From NCBI GenBank assembly GCA_047975765.1, contig JBKEEF010000003.1, positions 9,761 to 73,760 on the forward strand: a DNA stretch of 64,000 nt, given 5' to 3'. This stretch comes from JAQWBS01 sp047975765 (lineage in GTDB: Bacteria; Pseudomonadota; Alphaproteobacteria; RF32; CAG-239). Position 1 is the first letter of the stretch. Each line of letters starts with the position of its first letter. A program made the position numbers and the translations under genes. Below, piece by piece: positions 50,005 to 59,393 of the stretch. The notes beneath the pieces are model-generated. The model was not told the DNA's origin and searched no databases. It worked only from the letters and a program-made list of their open reading frames with translations.

Positions 50005-51459
50005 ATGGTTGATTTTAAGGAAATTCCAAACGGATATAAAGTTCCGGGTGTTTATCAAGAAGTTGATAACTCTCTCGCAAATATCGGTTTGACAGGAAAA
50101 GAAAGTGTTGGCTTGATTATTGGTCAAAAACTTTCAACAGGAACAGGCGAATTTAACACTTGCTATCTAGCTGAAAATATTAATAGAGTTGCTGAGCTTG
50201 CTGGGGTTGGTTCTGACGTTCATAGAATGGCAGAAAAGTTTGAAAAAAATAATAAATACAATGCGTTCAAAGTGATTTTTGTTGAACAAACTGAAGGTGT
50301 TGCAGCAACCTACACAATTGAAGCAACGGCGACAGATGTTCAAAATGGTAGTGCTGACCTTTTGTTGGCTGGCACACTTATTCAGTCTGTTGTTTACAAG
50401 GGTCAAACTGCTTCAGAAATTTTGGAAGCGCTTGTTGATGCTATTAATGAAGAAACAATGATTCCTGTGACTGCCGCACTTGTTGAAGGAAAGATTGTAT
50501 TAACGGCAAAACATAAAGGTTTAGCTGGGAACAATGTCGACATACAATTCAACTACTACAACAATCAGAAAACACCTAAAGGGTTGACTTTTACAGTTGC
50601 TCAAACTGTAGAAGGTGTCGGAAATGCTTCTATTGCAGATGTTTTGGCGGCACTTACTCCGGAATATTTCACAGATGGTGTAACATCATACACAGATGAA
50701 CCAAATTTACTAAAATTGAGAAGTTTTCTAAATGACCGATTTGGCGCTATGGTTCAAAATGAAGGTAATTTTCATATTTGTATCAATGGTACTCATTCTG
50801 AGCTTTTGACTTTAGCGGCGACCTTGAATTGCCCTCATATTAACTTGATTGAGAACTATAAAACACCAAATATGCCTGAAGAAAGAGCGGCTCGTGTTGC
50901 TGGTATTGTTGCTTTCAAATCACAACAAGATCCTGCGCGTCAATATCGTACGGCTGTGTTGGTTGGAGATTTGCCTTCTAAGACACCATTTGACGACAAG
51001 GAAAGAAATTTGCTTCTTAAAGGTGGTGTTTCTACGGTTGTGACAAATGCTTCTGGTAATGTAGCTATTGAAAGAGTTGTTACGACTTATCGTAAAAATA
51101 CGCTTGGGGTTTATGATGAAAGTTATTTTGATTTAACAATCATTAAAACAATCATCTATCTTCGCTGGTCTTATGTGAACTGGTTCTTGACGAAATATCC
51201 AGATTATAAGTTGGCTAAAAATGGTCACCCTATCGGTGTTGGTCAAGCAATCGTTACGCCTGATGTGATTGAGTCAGAAGCTATCTCATGGGCAAATATG
51301 ATGCTTAAAGCAGGTCTTATTGAAGATATTGAGGGCTTTGTTGAAGCAATTCATACAGAAATCAATGCTTCTGACCCTGACCGTGTTGACCAAATCATCA
51401 GACCAGACATCATAAACAACTTTATGATTTTGGCTTCTAAAATGCAATTTAAGAGATAA
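50005..51459 (+). CDS. Contractile tail sheath protein (Mu L-like)
   Basis: 484 residues. Sheath family features include IPNGYKVPGVYQEVDNSLANIGLTG, GLAGNNVDIQFNYY, and the C-terminal handshake region (ESEAISWANMMLKAGLIEDIEGFVEAIHTEINASDPDRVDQIIRPDIINNF). It forms the contractile outer tube. It makes this a myovirus-type virion, like Mu. Confidence 0.93.
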   Translation: MVDFKEIPNGYKVPGVYQEVDNSLANIGLTGKESVGLIIGQKLSTGTGEFNTCYLAENINRVAELAGVGSDVHRMAEKFEKNNKYNAFKVIFVEQTEGVAATYTIEATATDVQNGSADLLLAGTLIQSVVYKGQTASEILEALVDAINEETMIPVTAALVEGKIVLTAKHKGLAGNNVDIQFNYYNNQKTPKGLTFTVAQTVEGVGNASIADVLAALTPEYFTDGVTSYTDEPNLLKLRSFLNDRFGAMVQNEGNFHICINGTHSELLTLAATLNCPHINLIENYKTPNMPEERAARVAGIVAFKSQQDPARQYRTAVLVGDLPSKTPFDDKERNLLLKGGVSTVVTNASGNVAIERVVTTYRKNTLGVYDESYFDLTIIKTIIYLRWSYVNWFLTKYPDYKLAKNGHPIGVGQAIVTPDVIESEAISWANMMLKAGLIEDIEGFVEAIHTEINASDPDRVDQIIRPDIINNFMILASKMQFKR

Positions 51460-51470
51460 GGAAAAAGAAA

Positions 51471-51836
51471 ATGTCAAAAAGTCCAAATGAAAGATTGGGT
51501 TATTGCGATGTCAAAATCAATGGTACAGATTATGAACTTCGTGAAGTAGTTCGTAAACTTCCTGGTATTCGTCGTGATGATATTGATGAGGGCAATGCTT
51601 TTGCTCCTGTCAAAGAAGGTGGCTTTATCAAAGGTAAAGCTTATTTGAAACGTGGACAAAGTATTCAAAAAATTAATGAGTTGGACAATGCTACGGTTTC
51701 AACCACAGATAATCTTGGTAATGCAATCACTTTTGCAAATGGTTGGGTTAAAAACAATCCAGAAGTTTCTAAAGATGGTTTCGACCTTGAAATTGGTGTC
51801 GCTTATGGCGATTGTACGGAGGTGACAGGTGGCTAA
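51471..51836 (+). CDS. Tail tube protein (Mu M-like)
   Basis: 121 residues, beta-rich: RLGYCDVKINGTDYELREVVRKLPGIRRDDIDEGNAFAPVKEGGFIKGKAYLKRGQSIQKI. It builds the inner tail tube and follows the sheath gene by 11 bases, as in all Mu-like phages. It overlaps the tail chaperone start by 8 bases. Confidence 0.9.
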   Translation: MSKSPNERLGYCDVKINGTDYELREVVRKLPGIRRDDIDEGNAFAPVKEGGFIKGKAYLKRGQSIQKINELDNATVSTTDNLGNAITFANGWVKNNPEVSKDGFDLEIGVAYGDCTEVTGG

Positions 51837-52321
51837 TATTATCCTATTGAACAAAGGTTTGAAAGCAAATGGAGAGCCTCAGTTAGATGTTGAATTTAAA
51901 GATTTGACAGCAGGTGACGTAATGGCCGCTCGTGAACAAGCAGAGAAAGCATATTTTATGCCAGATGGATCTGTTCAGGTAGCAACCTCACCAAATCTTG
52001 CCGGAAAATATATTCTTTTGAAAAGAATTGTCAGAATTGGCACAATCTCGCCAGTTACTGAACAGCATATTTCTATGTTGTCATATGAAGACTATGACCA
52101 CTTGGTTGATGCAATCAATATCTTTGATAAGGCTTCTAAAGAGGTAGAACAGCAGGGGCGAGATTATACGTCACTATGATGAGGTCTTAGAGATCATAGT
52201 GGCGTTAAGCCAATATGCTCACTTTAGTGAGCATGAAATCAAACAAATGCCTCTCAGTCGAATAAAGAAATACTGCGAGGCATATACAAAAATCAATAAA
52301 AGAGAAAGTAGCAATGGTTAA
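51829..52321 (+). CDS. Tail assembly chaperone with -2 programmed frameshift (Mu gp41/gp42 type)
   Basis: Frame 0 (51829-52179) gives 116 residues (DVEFKDLTAGDVMAAREQAEKAYFM through KEVEQQGRDYTSL). At AGGGGCGA, reading GGG at 52156-52158 then shifting back two to GGC at 52157, the frame continues GEIIRHYDEVLEIIVALSQY, then FSEHEIKQMPLSRIKKYC, and ends at 52321, 164 residues in all. The tape measure starts inside this extension at 52314. Mu itself uses a -2 shift at a very similar G-run followed by CGA, so this is the expected conserved mechanism. Confidence 0.85.
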
Positions 52322-54170
52322 AAAACTGGAAACATCAGTCATTTTGAATTTAGGCGGCAATCTTGCACAGATGGCAGCCAAATATGGTAATTCAATGGCT
52401 AAAATGTCAAATGTTGGTGTTTCCAGTTTTGCCAAGCTTTCTAAAGGCATCCAGTGGTCTGGGAATCAAATTGACAGATTGGCCAATCGATATACTGGAG
52501 CTATTTCTGCCGTTGCTGGCACGGTAGCTGTTCGTAATGTTGCTAATCTTCAAGAACGATTGGAAAGATTAGGCATTATCGCTGATAAGTCTTCAGATGA
52601 AATGAAGAAAATTAATGACAGAATTTATCAAGTTTCTCAAATGCGAAACATCAATGTTGCGCCAGACCAACTGACTGCAGCAATTGAAAAAATGGCGGCA
52701 ATGACTGGTGATGTTGATTTTGCTGTTGCTAATATGGAAAATTTAGGCATGGCAATTTCTGCAACTGGTGCAGCTGGTGAAGACATCGGTGCCATGGTTG
52801 GAAATATGTTCCAGAAATTTAATATTAAATCTGCAGATGAAATCCTTCAGGTCTTAGATATTTTTGCAAACCAGGCGAATGAAGGTTCGTTTGAGCTAAA
52901 AGACCTTGCAACGCAAGGCGAAAGAATTATGGCCGCATACGCCACACTTGGCCGTAGTGGTGCGATTGCTAACCGAGAAATGGGTGCTTTAATGCAAATT
53001 TCTCGTATGGGAACAGGATCGGCAGAGCAAGCCGCAACTGCTTTTGAAGCTATGGTTATGACTTTTTCAGATCCAGCTAAAATAAAGCTCTTAAAATCTG
53101 CAGGGATTGCAGTTAAGGATAATGCTGGTCAGATGCGAGCAATTCCAGATATTTTGAAAGATATTATCGTTAAAACTAAAGGTGATGCAACACAGCTCAA
53201 TCAAGTTTTTGATAGATTTGCTTTCCGTGGCATCTCCACCCTTGCAATTGAGTTTCAAAATGCCATGAAACAAGGAAAATCGGTTGATGAGGCTTTTTCC
53301 AGCTTTCAAAAATTTTATAATGTTCAAGCTTCAGGCCAAACAATTATGAGAGATAGCAAAAGGATGGCAGATACATTCAACGCGTCTGTTGTTAGTTTAA
53401 AAACTGCCGTGATGCAATTTTCACAAACTCATTTGACAGCTCCAATTGAAAAGATGGCAAAAGCTCTAAATTCGTTAGATCCTGTCCGAGTTCAAAAATA
53501 TTTTGATTATGCTGTTAAAGGCGCTGCTGGTCTGGCAACAATATGGGCGGCAGGTAAAGCTTTAGATTATGGTGGCCGTGCAGTTAGTTTCTTCAGAAAT
53601 AGAAAAAAAGGTGGGGCGCTTGGGGGTGTTGGTGATGGGCTAATGGCTGGAGCAACACCTGTTTATGTTGTCAATATGGGTGCCGCTGGTCTTGGTGGTG
53701 GTCTTGCAGATGTTGCTGGACTTGGTGGTGGAAAATATGGTGCTTTGCTCAAAAAGGCGGGCATTGTTGGTGCAGTTGCTTATGGTGCTTATGAAGTTGG
53801 TGGCGGAATTGCAGCGCTTTCTTCTGGCCAATATGAAGATGCCGGCGAAAAACTTGGTGGTGCGATTGGTATGGCACTTGGGGCTTTTGGTGGCCCATTT
53901 GGCATGATTATTGGCAACCAAGTCGGCAAATTTGCAGGCGGTTGGCTTGGTCGTTGGGTTCAAGACACGAAAAAAGAAACTGAAGCGGCCGACAAAGCGA
54001 GAGAGCAAAGAATTAAAAATTTTGAAAAAAACAAGAACCAAACAGTGATTTTGAAAAATGAAAACAATTTCAAGGTGATTTCTGATGAAAAAGGGGTGCG
54101 TGTGATTGATGCGAACCCAGTTCAACAAACTAAAATCCCTCTTGATACTGGCTATACAAGGATTTACTAA
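52314..54170 (+). CDS. Tail tape-measure protein
   Basis: 618 residues. The helical N-terminal two thirds include the tape-measure core (LQERLERLGIIADKSSDEMKKINDRIYQVSQMRNI, GAIANREMGALMQISRMGTGSAEQAATAFEAMVMTF). A Gly/Ala-rich membrane-interacting region follows at about 430-550 (AAGLGGGLADVAGLGGGKYGALLKKAGIVGAVAYGAYEVGGGIAAL). The protein sets tail length and is ejected with DNA. The start overlaps the chaperone frameshift product. Confidence 0.92.
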   Translation: MVKKLETSVILNLGGNLAQMAAKYGNSMAKMSNVGVSSFAKLSKGIQWSGNQIDRLANRYTGAISAVAGTVAVRNVANLQERLERLGIIADKSSDEMKKINDRIYQVSQMRNINVAPDQLTAAIEKMAAMTGDVDFAVANMENLGMAISATGAAGEDIGAMVGNMFQKFNIKSADEILQVLDIFANQANEGSFELKDLATQGERIMAAYATLGRSGAIANREMGALMQISRMGTGSAEQAATAFEAMVMTFSDPAKIKLLKSAGIAVKDNAGQMRAIPDILKDIIVKTKGDATQLNQVFDRFAFRGISTLAIEFQNAMKQGKSVDEAFSSFQKFYNVQASGQTIMRDSKRMADTFNASVVSLKTAVMQFSQTHLTAPIEKMAKALNSLDPVRVQKYFDYAVKGAAGLATIWAAGKALDYGGRAVSFFRNRKKGGALGGVGDGLMAGATPVYVVNMGAAGLGGGLADVAGLGGGKYGALLKKAGIVGAVAYGAYEVGGGIAALSSGQYEDAGEKLGGAIGMALGAFGGPFGMIIGNQVGKFAGGWLGRWVQDTKKETEAADKAREQRIKNFEKNKNQTVILKNENNFKVISDEKGVRVIDANPVQQTKIPLDTGYTRIY

Positions 54171-54173
54171 AAA

Positions 54174-55319
54174 ATGTTTGTAAATGAAGTAAAATATAAT
54201 GGCATCTTATTTTGGACTGAAGACCACGATTGGGGACGTTCTGTTCATGAAGCTGAGTCTGAACCTGTCTTAGGACAAGTTGAAGCTGAAGGAAGTAAGG
54301 AATATAAACTAAATCCTTATGATATTGTCATTAATGGCTATGTTTATGGTGCTGATGCTGAAGAAAAAATTGCACAACTTAATGAATATTTAGGCTCTGA
54401 ACAACCAGGATGGTTGGAGCTTCCTCGTTTGGGCAAAATCAAGGTCAAGTTCAAAGGGCAAGGTTTTCGCTTTAAGTTCGAAGGCAGAAAAGAATGCTAC
54501 GGCAAAATCACTCTTGAGCTAGAAAAATATACTGACAGTGGTTTGAAGATTGTTCAGGTTCAAGAAGATACGGCTAGTCAAATTGATGATATTTTAACTG
54601 AAGCTGAAGCGAGCTTTTTAGAAAAGTTTGATGAAAACTTTTCTTTAGATGGTTTTCCGGAATTTGTCAAAATGGGAAGTTTTGATACTTTCACCTCAAT
54701 TTCAAGCAAGATTTCAAAACTATCTTCAGCGAACCTTGTTTCATCAGTGCTTGACCCAATCACTGGTTCTGTTTCCATTTTAACCTCTGGGTCTGATGGA
54801 ATTTTAGGAACATTTAAGTCCTATTTGAACTTTGATGGCTCAAGCTATAAGAATCAAATTAAAGCTTTGTTGGGAATTGCCAAGTCAAAATCAAGCTATA
54901 AGGCAGCAACGAGTTCGAAGAACGATTTGCAAATTCTTTCAAATTCTGTGGCTCTGGATGATTTGAGCAAAGAAGTTGCCATCAGCAACATTGCTGACAT
55001 TGTGGCAAAGAATGATGTCTTTGAAACAACAACTGAAGCAAATGATTTTATTGATGAAATCACAGAGGTTGCGAACGATTTTACGGCTGATGTTGACGAT
55101 TATGCAGTTCAAACAAACATCTTCAAAATGGTTAATGTGATTGTGAATAAGGTTAAATTTGATAAAAATTTAGCTATTTCTAAGAGAATTAAGATTAATC
55201 AAGTCATGCCTGCTTCTGTCGTTGCTTATCAAAATGCGGTTGATAGCGATAAGCTTGTTCGATTGAACAAGGTTAAACATCCTTTATTCGTTCCGGCTGG
55301 AACGGAATTGGAGGCCTAA
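54174..55319 (+). CDS. Mu gp43-like tail/DNA circularisation protein
   Basis: 381 residues. The N-terminal DNA_circ_N-type domain appears as VKYNGILFWTEDHDWGRSVHEAESEP then LNPYDIVINGYVYGADAEEKIAQLNEYLGSEQPGWLELPRLG. The remainder is helical with several low-complexity Ser/Asp stretches. In Mu-like phages this gene follows the tape measure and its product is a baseplate hub or tail-tip protein; the DNA circularisation name is historical. Confidence 0.85.
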   Translation: MFVNEVKYNGILFWTEDHDWGRSVHEAESEPVLGQVEAEGSKEYKLNPYDIVINGYVYGADAEEKIAQLNEYLGSEQPGWLELPRLGKIKVKFKGQGFRFKFEGRKECYGKITLELEKYTDSGLKIVQVQEDTASQIDDILTEAEASFLEKFDENFSLDGFPEFVKMGSFDTFTSISSKISKLSSANLVSSVLDPITGSVSILTSGSDGILGTFKSYLNFDGSSYKNQIKALLGIAKSKSSYKAATSSKNDLQILSNSVALDDLSKEVAISNIADIVAKNDVFETTTEANDFIDEITEVANDFTADVDDYAVQTNIFKMVNVIVNKVKFDKNLAISKRIKINQVMPASVVAYQNAVDSDKLVRLNKVKHPLFVPAGTELEA

Positions 55320-56246
55320 ATGGAACTTAGTCTAAAAACGAACGGTTTTGAAATTTCGCTTGATAACTTGATGTATTTTTCTTCAGTTGAGCATTTGGCC
55401 AGATTTTGCCAAATTCAATTTTTGAATAAAAATGCTGAAGATTTAAGCTTTCTTAAATCAACATTAAAAGACGATTTAACGGCAAGCTTGTTTTTAGATA
55501 GAAACAAGGTTTTTTCGGGCTTGGTAAAAGTTTCTTCTGATTTTGTCGGTCAAAAACCTTTAATTTATCTTCAGGTTATCTCGCCGATTTATAAATATTG
55601 TGGCAAACAAATTGGTCAAGGCAAGCACTATATTGACCAAAAAGCGAGCGAGATTATCAAAGCACTTTGCCCAGACATTGAGCTTGAAATTGAAAAAGAT
55701 GTTCAACTGAAGGATTTTATTTCGTTCTCTTCGGAATCTGTTGACCAGATAATTGCAAGACTGGCAGTTCAATCAAACCTTTTGATTTATTCTTCTGCTG
55801 AAGGAAGTCTAAAATTGACCGAGTACAAATATTCTTCAAGAGCTGTTGGGGTTTTGGAAGAAAACATTCTCACAATTGGCGCCATTGAAAAAGACGAAGA
55901 AGGCTTGGAGATTATAGGCCAGAACTGTCTGGATGATAGTTTGAGCTTAGATGAAATTATCAAACCTCGTTTGACCATTGCTGGCAAAAATAAGAGATGC
56001 CTCGTTGTTGATGATGTTTCTCCATCAACTTTGAATAAGCTTTATCGCAACAAAAAAGAAATCCCTCTCAAAATCAAAGATTGGTTTGACCATGAAGGTG
56101 ATTTGCTCGAAATAAATGAGATTGTTAGAGTCGTTCGTCCGTGGATTGGGGTTGATGAAAACTGCTTAATTCAAAGTTTGAGCTTAAATCTTTCTGGCAG
56201 AGGTTCTTTTTCTGCAGATCTAGTCGTGGAGGCAAAAAATGTTTAA
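55320..56246 (+). CDS. Baseplate hub protein (Mu P/gp44-like)
   Basis: 308 residues, homologous in layout to Mu gp44 and P2 D: an N-terminal beta domain, a central LysM-like part (QGKHYIDQKASEIIKALCPDIELEIEKD), and a final barrel (WFDHEGDLLEINEIVRVVRPWIGVDENCLIQSLSLNLSGRG). It joins tail tube to spike. The start ATG overlaps the gp43-like stop (GGAGGCCTAAATG), so the two are coupled; no separate P promoter is visible upstream. Confidence 0.88.
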   Translation: MELSLKTNGFEISLDNLMYFSSVEHLARFCQIQFLNKNAEDLSFLKSTLKDDLTASLFLDRNKVFSGLVKVSSDFVGQKPLIYLQVISPIYKYCGKQIGQGKHYIDQKASEIIKALCPDIELEIEKDVQLKDFISFSSESVDQIIARLAVQSNLLIYSSAEGSLKLTEYKYSSRAVGVLEENILTIGAIEKDEEGLEIIGQNCLDDSLSLDEIIKPRLTIAGKNKRCLVVDDVSPSTLNKLYRNKKEIPLKIKDWFDHEGDLLEINEIVRVVRPWIGVDENCLIQSLSLNLSGRGSFSADLVVEAKNV

Positions 56247-56859
56247 CGAAGAACAAATTAGGCAAATTGCTGAAATCTGCAAGAAGGCAACTAAGCCTTT
56301 AGACGACAGACTTAAAAATCTTGTTCGTTTGGGTGCTGTGAAACTCGTAAAAGGTGGCAAGACACAAAGCCTTCAGTTGGAAACAATGGGTGCTGAAGTT
56401 TTGGATAATGCTAAATTTTTAGAACCTTATGGGCTCACGGTTAGTCCACTCCCTGGTTCTGAGAGCTTGGTCGTGAATGTCACTGGCAATCCTTTTAACA
56501 ATGTGGTTTTGGTGGTTGGTAATCGTGAAGTTCGCCTGAAAGATTTAGGAGCTGGACAAGTCGCTTTATATGATGCGAGCGGAACAAATATTCTTCTAGG
56601 AAATGATAACTCAATAACTGTTACGGCTTCAAAGAAAGTTAAAATCATAACCAAAGCAGCTGAAATTGAGGCTGAAACGGCAAAAATAACAGCTCAAACG
56701 TTCACGGCTGAAGCGACAACTGCGAACATAAAAGCAACTGCAATCAATCTCGCTGAAGGCGGGTTGCCTGTTGCGAGGTTGGGTGATGAGGTGGAAGTTG
56801 ATCCTGTAAGTCATAAAGGAAAAATCACTACGGCTTCAACGATTGTAAAGGCGGGGTAA
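56239..56859 (+). CDS. Baseplate spike protein (Mu gp45-like, gpV family)
   Basis: 206 residues. An OB-fold-type N-terminal part (LKNLVRLGAVKLVKGGKTQSLQLETMGAEVLDN) is followed by a triple-stranded beta-helix signature of repeating short strands (NDNSITVTASKKVKIITKAAEIEAETAKITAQTFTAEATTANIKATAIN). Mu gp45 pierces the outer membrane. The C-terminus here includes LGDEVEVDPVSHKGKI, resembling a metal-binding tip region. Confidence 0.88.
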   Translation: MFNEEQIRQIAEICKKATKPLDDRLKNLVRLGAVKLVKGGKTQSLQLETMGAEVLDNAKFLEPYGLTVSPLPGSESLVVNVTGNPFNNVVLVVGNREVRLKDLGAGQVALYDASGTNILLGNDNSITVTASKKVKIITKAAEIEAETAKITAQTFTAEATTANIKATAINLAEGGLPVARLGDEVEVDPVSHKGKITTASTIVKAG

Positions 56860-56860
56860 G

Positions 56861-57265
56861 ATGAAAAAGATTGTTGATATAAGAGACATAGACTTAACGG
56901 CTATCAAAGACGACAAACTGAAGGCGATTTTAATTTGCATTTACACCAATGCCAAAGTTGATGAAGTTGAGCTTCCTTTTGCAGGTAGCCCTAACGGGGG
57001 TTGGTGGGGTGATGCTTTTGAAATCAAGGTTGCGGGTAGAAAGATAAAATACACCTTAGGGTCTAAGCTCTGGACATTAATGACTGGCAAGTTGAATGAT
57101 GAAATTGCTGAAGAAGTTAGGGGTTATGTCAAAACATCTTTAAGTGTCCTGGTCTCTGCCAAAGTCATCTCTGCGCCAACTGTGGTGGTTGAAAGAATTG
57201 ATAATCGTGTCAATCTTTTGCTTATTTTTGAAAATGAAACAATATCTTTAGAAGGTTGGGAATAA
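56861..57265 (+). CDS. Baseplate wedge protein (Mu gp46-like)
   Basis: 134 residues: DLTAIKDDKLKAILICIYTNAKVDEVELPFAGSPNGGWWGDAFEIKV and GSKLWTLMTGKLNDEIAEEVRGYVKTSLSVLVSAKVI. The GP46 family is equivalent to gp25/W wedge proteins. Its stop overlaps the next start (TAATG), so translation is coupled. Confidence 0.9.
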   Translation: MKKIVDIRDIDLTAIKDDKLKAILICIYTNAKVDEVELPFAGSPNGGWWGDAFEIKVAGRKIKYTLGSKLWTLMTGKLNDEIAEEVRGYVKTSLSVLVSAKVISAPTVVVERIDNRVNLLLIFENETISLEGWE

Positions 57266-58299
57266 TGGCTTTTGTAGTAGATGACTTAAAAACTTTAATC
57301 ACAAATATTGAGCTTGCTTATGAAAACAAGATGAAAGATAAGATGCCGATTGCTGAACAAAAAGTCAATGCGCGTATCTTGGCGAATGCTTGTAATGCAC
57401 TCAATCATTTCATTGCTTATAATGCTCAGCAGATCTTGCCAACAACGGCCGACTATGAACATTTAGTTGAGCATTGTGCTGCTAAAGGCATTTATCCAAA
57501 GCGAAAAACAAAAGCGAGCGGTCGTTATAAGGTAAAAGGCACAGTTGGTGCGACGGTGCTTGTTGGCCAAGTTCTGAATCGTAAAAAAGACAATTTAGAA
57601 TATATCGTTGATAGTTCAGTGATTTTGTCAGCTGAAGAGCAAGAAATTCAAATAACTTGTAAAACTGCGGGTGTGATTGGAAATTGCACGGCTGGTGAAA
57701 AAATGAGCTTTGCTCAAGCCATTGCGGGTGTCGAAACTGAAGGTGAAGTTGTGTCATTTGGTGCTGGCGCTGATGATGAAAGTCCAGAGGAATTATTAGC
57801 TAGATATCTTCAGGTTGTGCAAAATCCTGACAATGGGGGAAATCCACAAGACTATGTTCGTTGGGCTTTGCAGGTTGAAGGTGTTTCTAAAGCTTGGGCA
57901 TATCCCCACGAAGCTGGCACAGGTAGTATAGTAATTAGAATTTGGACACCATCTGGACCAGCTGATGCCGAACTAAGGGAAAAAGTAAAAGAATATATTA
58001 AAACCGTTTGTCCAGCAGATGTTAAAAGAATTGTTGTCTTAACTCTAATTCAAGAATCTGTTGATGTTGTCGCAACGATTGTTCCTAACACACCAGAAGT
58101 TCATGAAGCTGCCGAAGGCGAATTAAAATCATTGTTCTTGCGTAAAATTGAACCAGGAATGAAAATCGTTCTTTCAAAAATCAATGAAGCAATCTCTATT
58201 GCTGATGGTGAAGAAGACCATACTTTGATTTCGCCAACTTCAGATGTTGAAGCTTCTCCTGGTGCAATTCTTGTTTTAGGAGTTGTCACATGGAGTTAG
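57265..58299 (+). CDS. Baseplate J-like protein (Mu gp47-like)
   Basis: 344 residues from the ATG at 57265. Gp47/baseplate J features: an N-terminal helical part (ILANACNALNHFIAYNAQQILPTTADYEHLVEHCAAKGIYPKRKTKASG), the middle GADDESPEELLARYLQVVQNPDNGGNPQDYVRWALQVEGVSKAWAYPHEAGTGSIVIRIW, and a C-terminal helix-strand unit. It forms the baseplate wedge with gp46 and gp48. It overlaps gp48 by 10 bases. Confidence 0.92.
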   Translation: MAFVVDDLKTLITNIELAYENKMKDKMPIAEQKVNARILANACNALNHFIAYNAQQILPTTADYEHLVEHCAAKGIYPKRKTKASGRYKVKGTVGATVLVGQVLNRKKDNLEYIVDSSVILSAEEQEIQITCKTAGVIGNCTAGEKMSFAQAIAGVETEGEVVSFGAGADDESPEELLARYLQVVQNPDNGGNPQDYVRWALQVEGVSKAWAYPHEAGTGSIVIRIWTPSGPADAELREKVKEYIKTVCPADVKRIVVLTLIQESVDVVATIVPNTPEVHEAAEGELKSLFLRKIEPGMKIVLSKINEAISIADGEEDHTLISPTSDVEASPGAILVLGVVTWS

Positions 58300-58841
58300 A
58301 GCAACTTATTGCGCAATATAAACAAGCTTTGATTTTGCTTCGCCCACAAGGAGAAATATGGAAAGTAAAAGTAGGAAGCTTGACAGATTTAGAACTTGAT
58401 ATTTGGGCAGAACAATTAGCAAAAGTTCATCAAACCGCAGAAAAACTGACAAAAGAATCAATCGTTTCAGATACTGAGGAACTCTTAAATGAATATGAAA
58501 ATCTTTATGAATTACCTCACGAAGGTTCTTATAATGAACGAATTGCGGCGCTCTTAGAAGCTGGAATGCCTAAAACTTCTCATTCTAAAAGTTACTATGA
58601 AAGCATTGCAAATATGTTGGGGATTGAAATCAATATTGTCGCACATGTGCCTTTTATGTTCGGACTTTCAGAATGTGGACACCCAGATAACGACGAGCTG
58701 GGAAGTGAAGATATGGTTTATTTTTGGGAAATTGAAATCCTCTCAAGTCAGTCTGAAGAAAAACTTGAAAAATATAAAAAACTAACTTTAGCCCATGCTA
58801 GAGCTCATAAAAAACTAACTTTTATTGATAAAAGGAATTAG
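58290..58841 (+). CDS. Baseplate protein (Mu gp48-like, DUF2313/YmfQ)
   Basis: 183 residues: ALILLRPQGEIWKVKVGSLTDLELDIWAEQLAKVHQTAEKLTKESIVSDTEELLNEYENLYELP is the YmfQ family start, with a short C-terminal helical region ending AHARAHKKLTFIDKRN. It links the wedge to tail fibres. Confidence 0.88.
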   Translation: MELEQLIAQYKQALILLRPQGEIWKVKVGSLTDLELDIWAEQLAKVHQTAEKLTKESIVSDTEELLNEYENLYELPHEGSYNERIAALLEAGMPKTSHSKSYYESIANMLGIEINIVAHVPFMFGLSECGHPDNDELGSEDMVYFWEIEILSSQSEEKLEKYKKLTLAHARAHKKLTFIDKRN

Positions 58842-58843
58842 AT

Positions 58844-59392
58844 ATGGAATATGAAAAACCAACAAACCATAATGTATGGGGAGATGATAAATATCATGAA
58901 TATGATTCTGTTACTAAAAAAGCAGGGTCAACTCCTCCAGCAATAGCATTTGAGATGTTACTTCGAGAAATGCACAATTTTATTGAGGCTTGTGGTTTAA
59001 AGCCATCAAAATCAGATAATACCCAACTTTATCAAGCTCTAATGAAGAAGCTTTCTTTTCTGTCTGAGATATCACAGAAATATACATATCTTATAGATAA
59101 TAATATTATTTTATCAGAAGAAAAATCAATTTATATAAAAAATATTAGTTCATCTGAAGAGATAAGTTTTTCAATTGATGCTTCAAAAATCGATAGTGAT
59201 AAAATTATAACCTTTGAATTGCTTTTAGATCTATCTATGACTGAAGAAGTTCCAGTAATAAATTTTATAGATACTGTTGAATGGTTGAATCTAGAAATTC
59301 CAGAACTTTCAGAAACTAAGAAATATCTATTGGTTTTTAGAAAATTCCCAGATTTTTCATTCTGGCTAGGCAATCTTCAAGGAGAGTTTTAG
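58844..59392 (+). CDS. Tail fibre-like protein, N-terminal attachment type
   Basis: 182 residues. The beginning (YEKPTNHNVWGDDKYHEYDSVTKKAGSTPPAIAFEMLLREMHNFIEACGLKPSKSDNTQLYQALMK) has the WG-D-K pattern of phage tail-fibre N-termini that dock to gp48. The rest is short and beta-rich, ending LVFRKFPDFSFWLGNLQGEF. It is far shorter than most fibres, so receptor binding may be shared with the following Gly-rich protein. Confidence 0.7.
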   Translation: MEYEKPTNHNVWGDDKYHEYDSVTKKAGSTPPAIAFEMLLREMHNFIEACGLKPSKSDNTQLYQALMKKLSFLSEISQKYTYLIDNNIILSEEKSIYIKNISSSEEISFSIDASKIDSDKIITFELLLDLSMTEEVPVINFIDTVEWLNLEIPELSETKKYLLVFRKFPDFSFWLGNLQGEF

Positions 59393-59393
59393 C

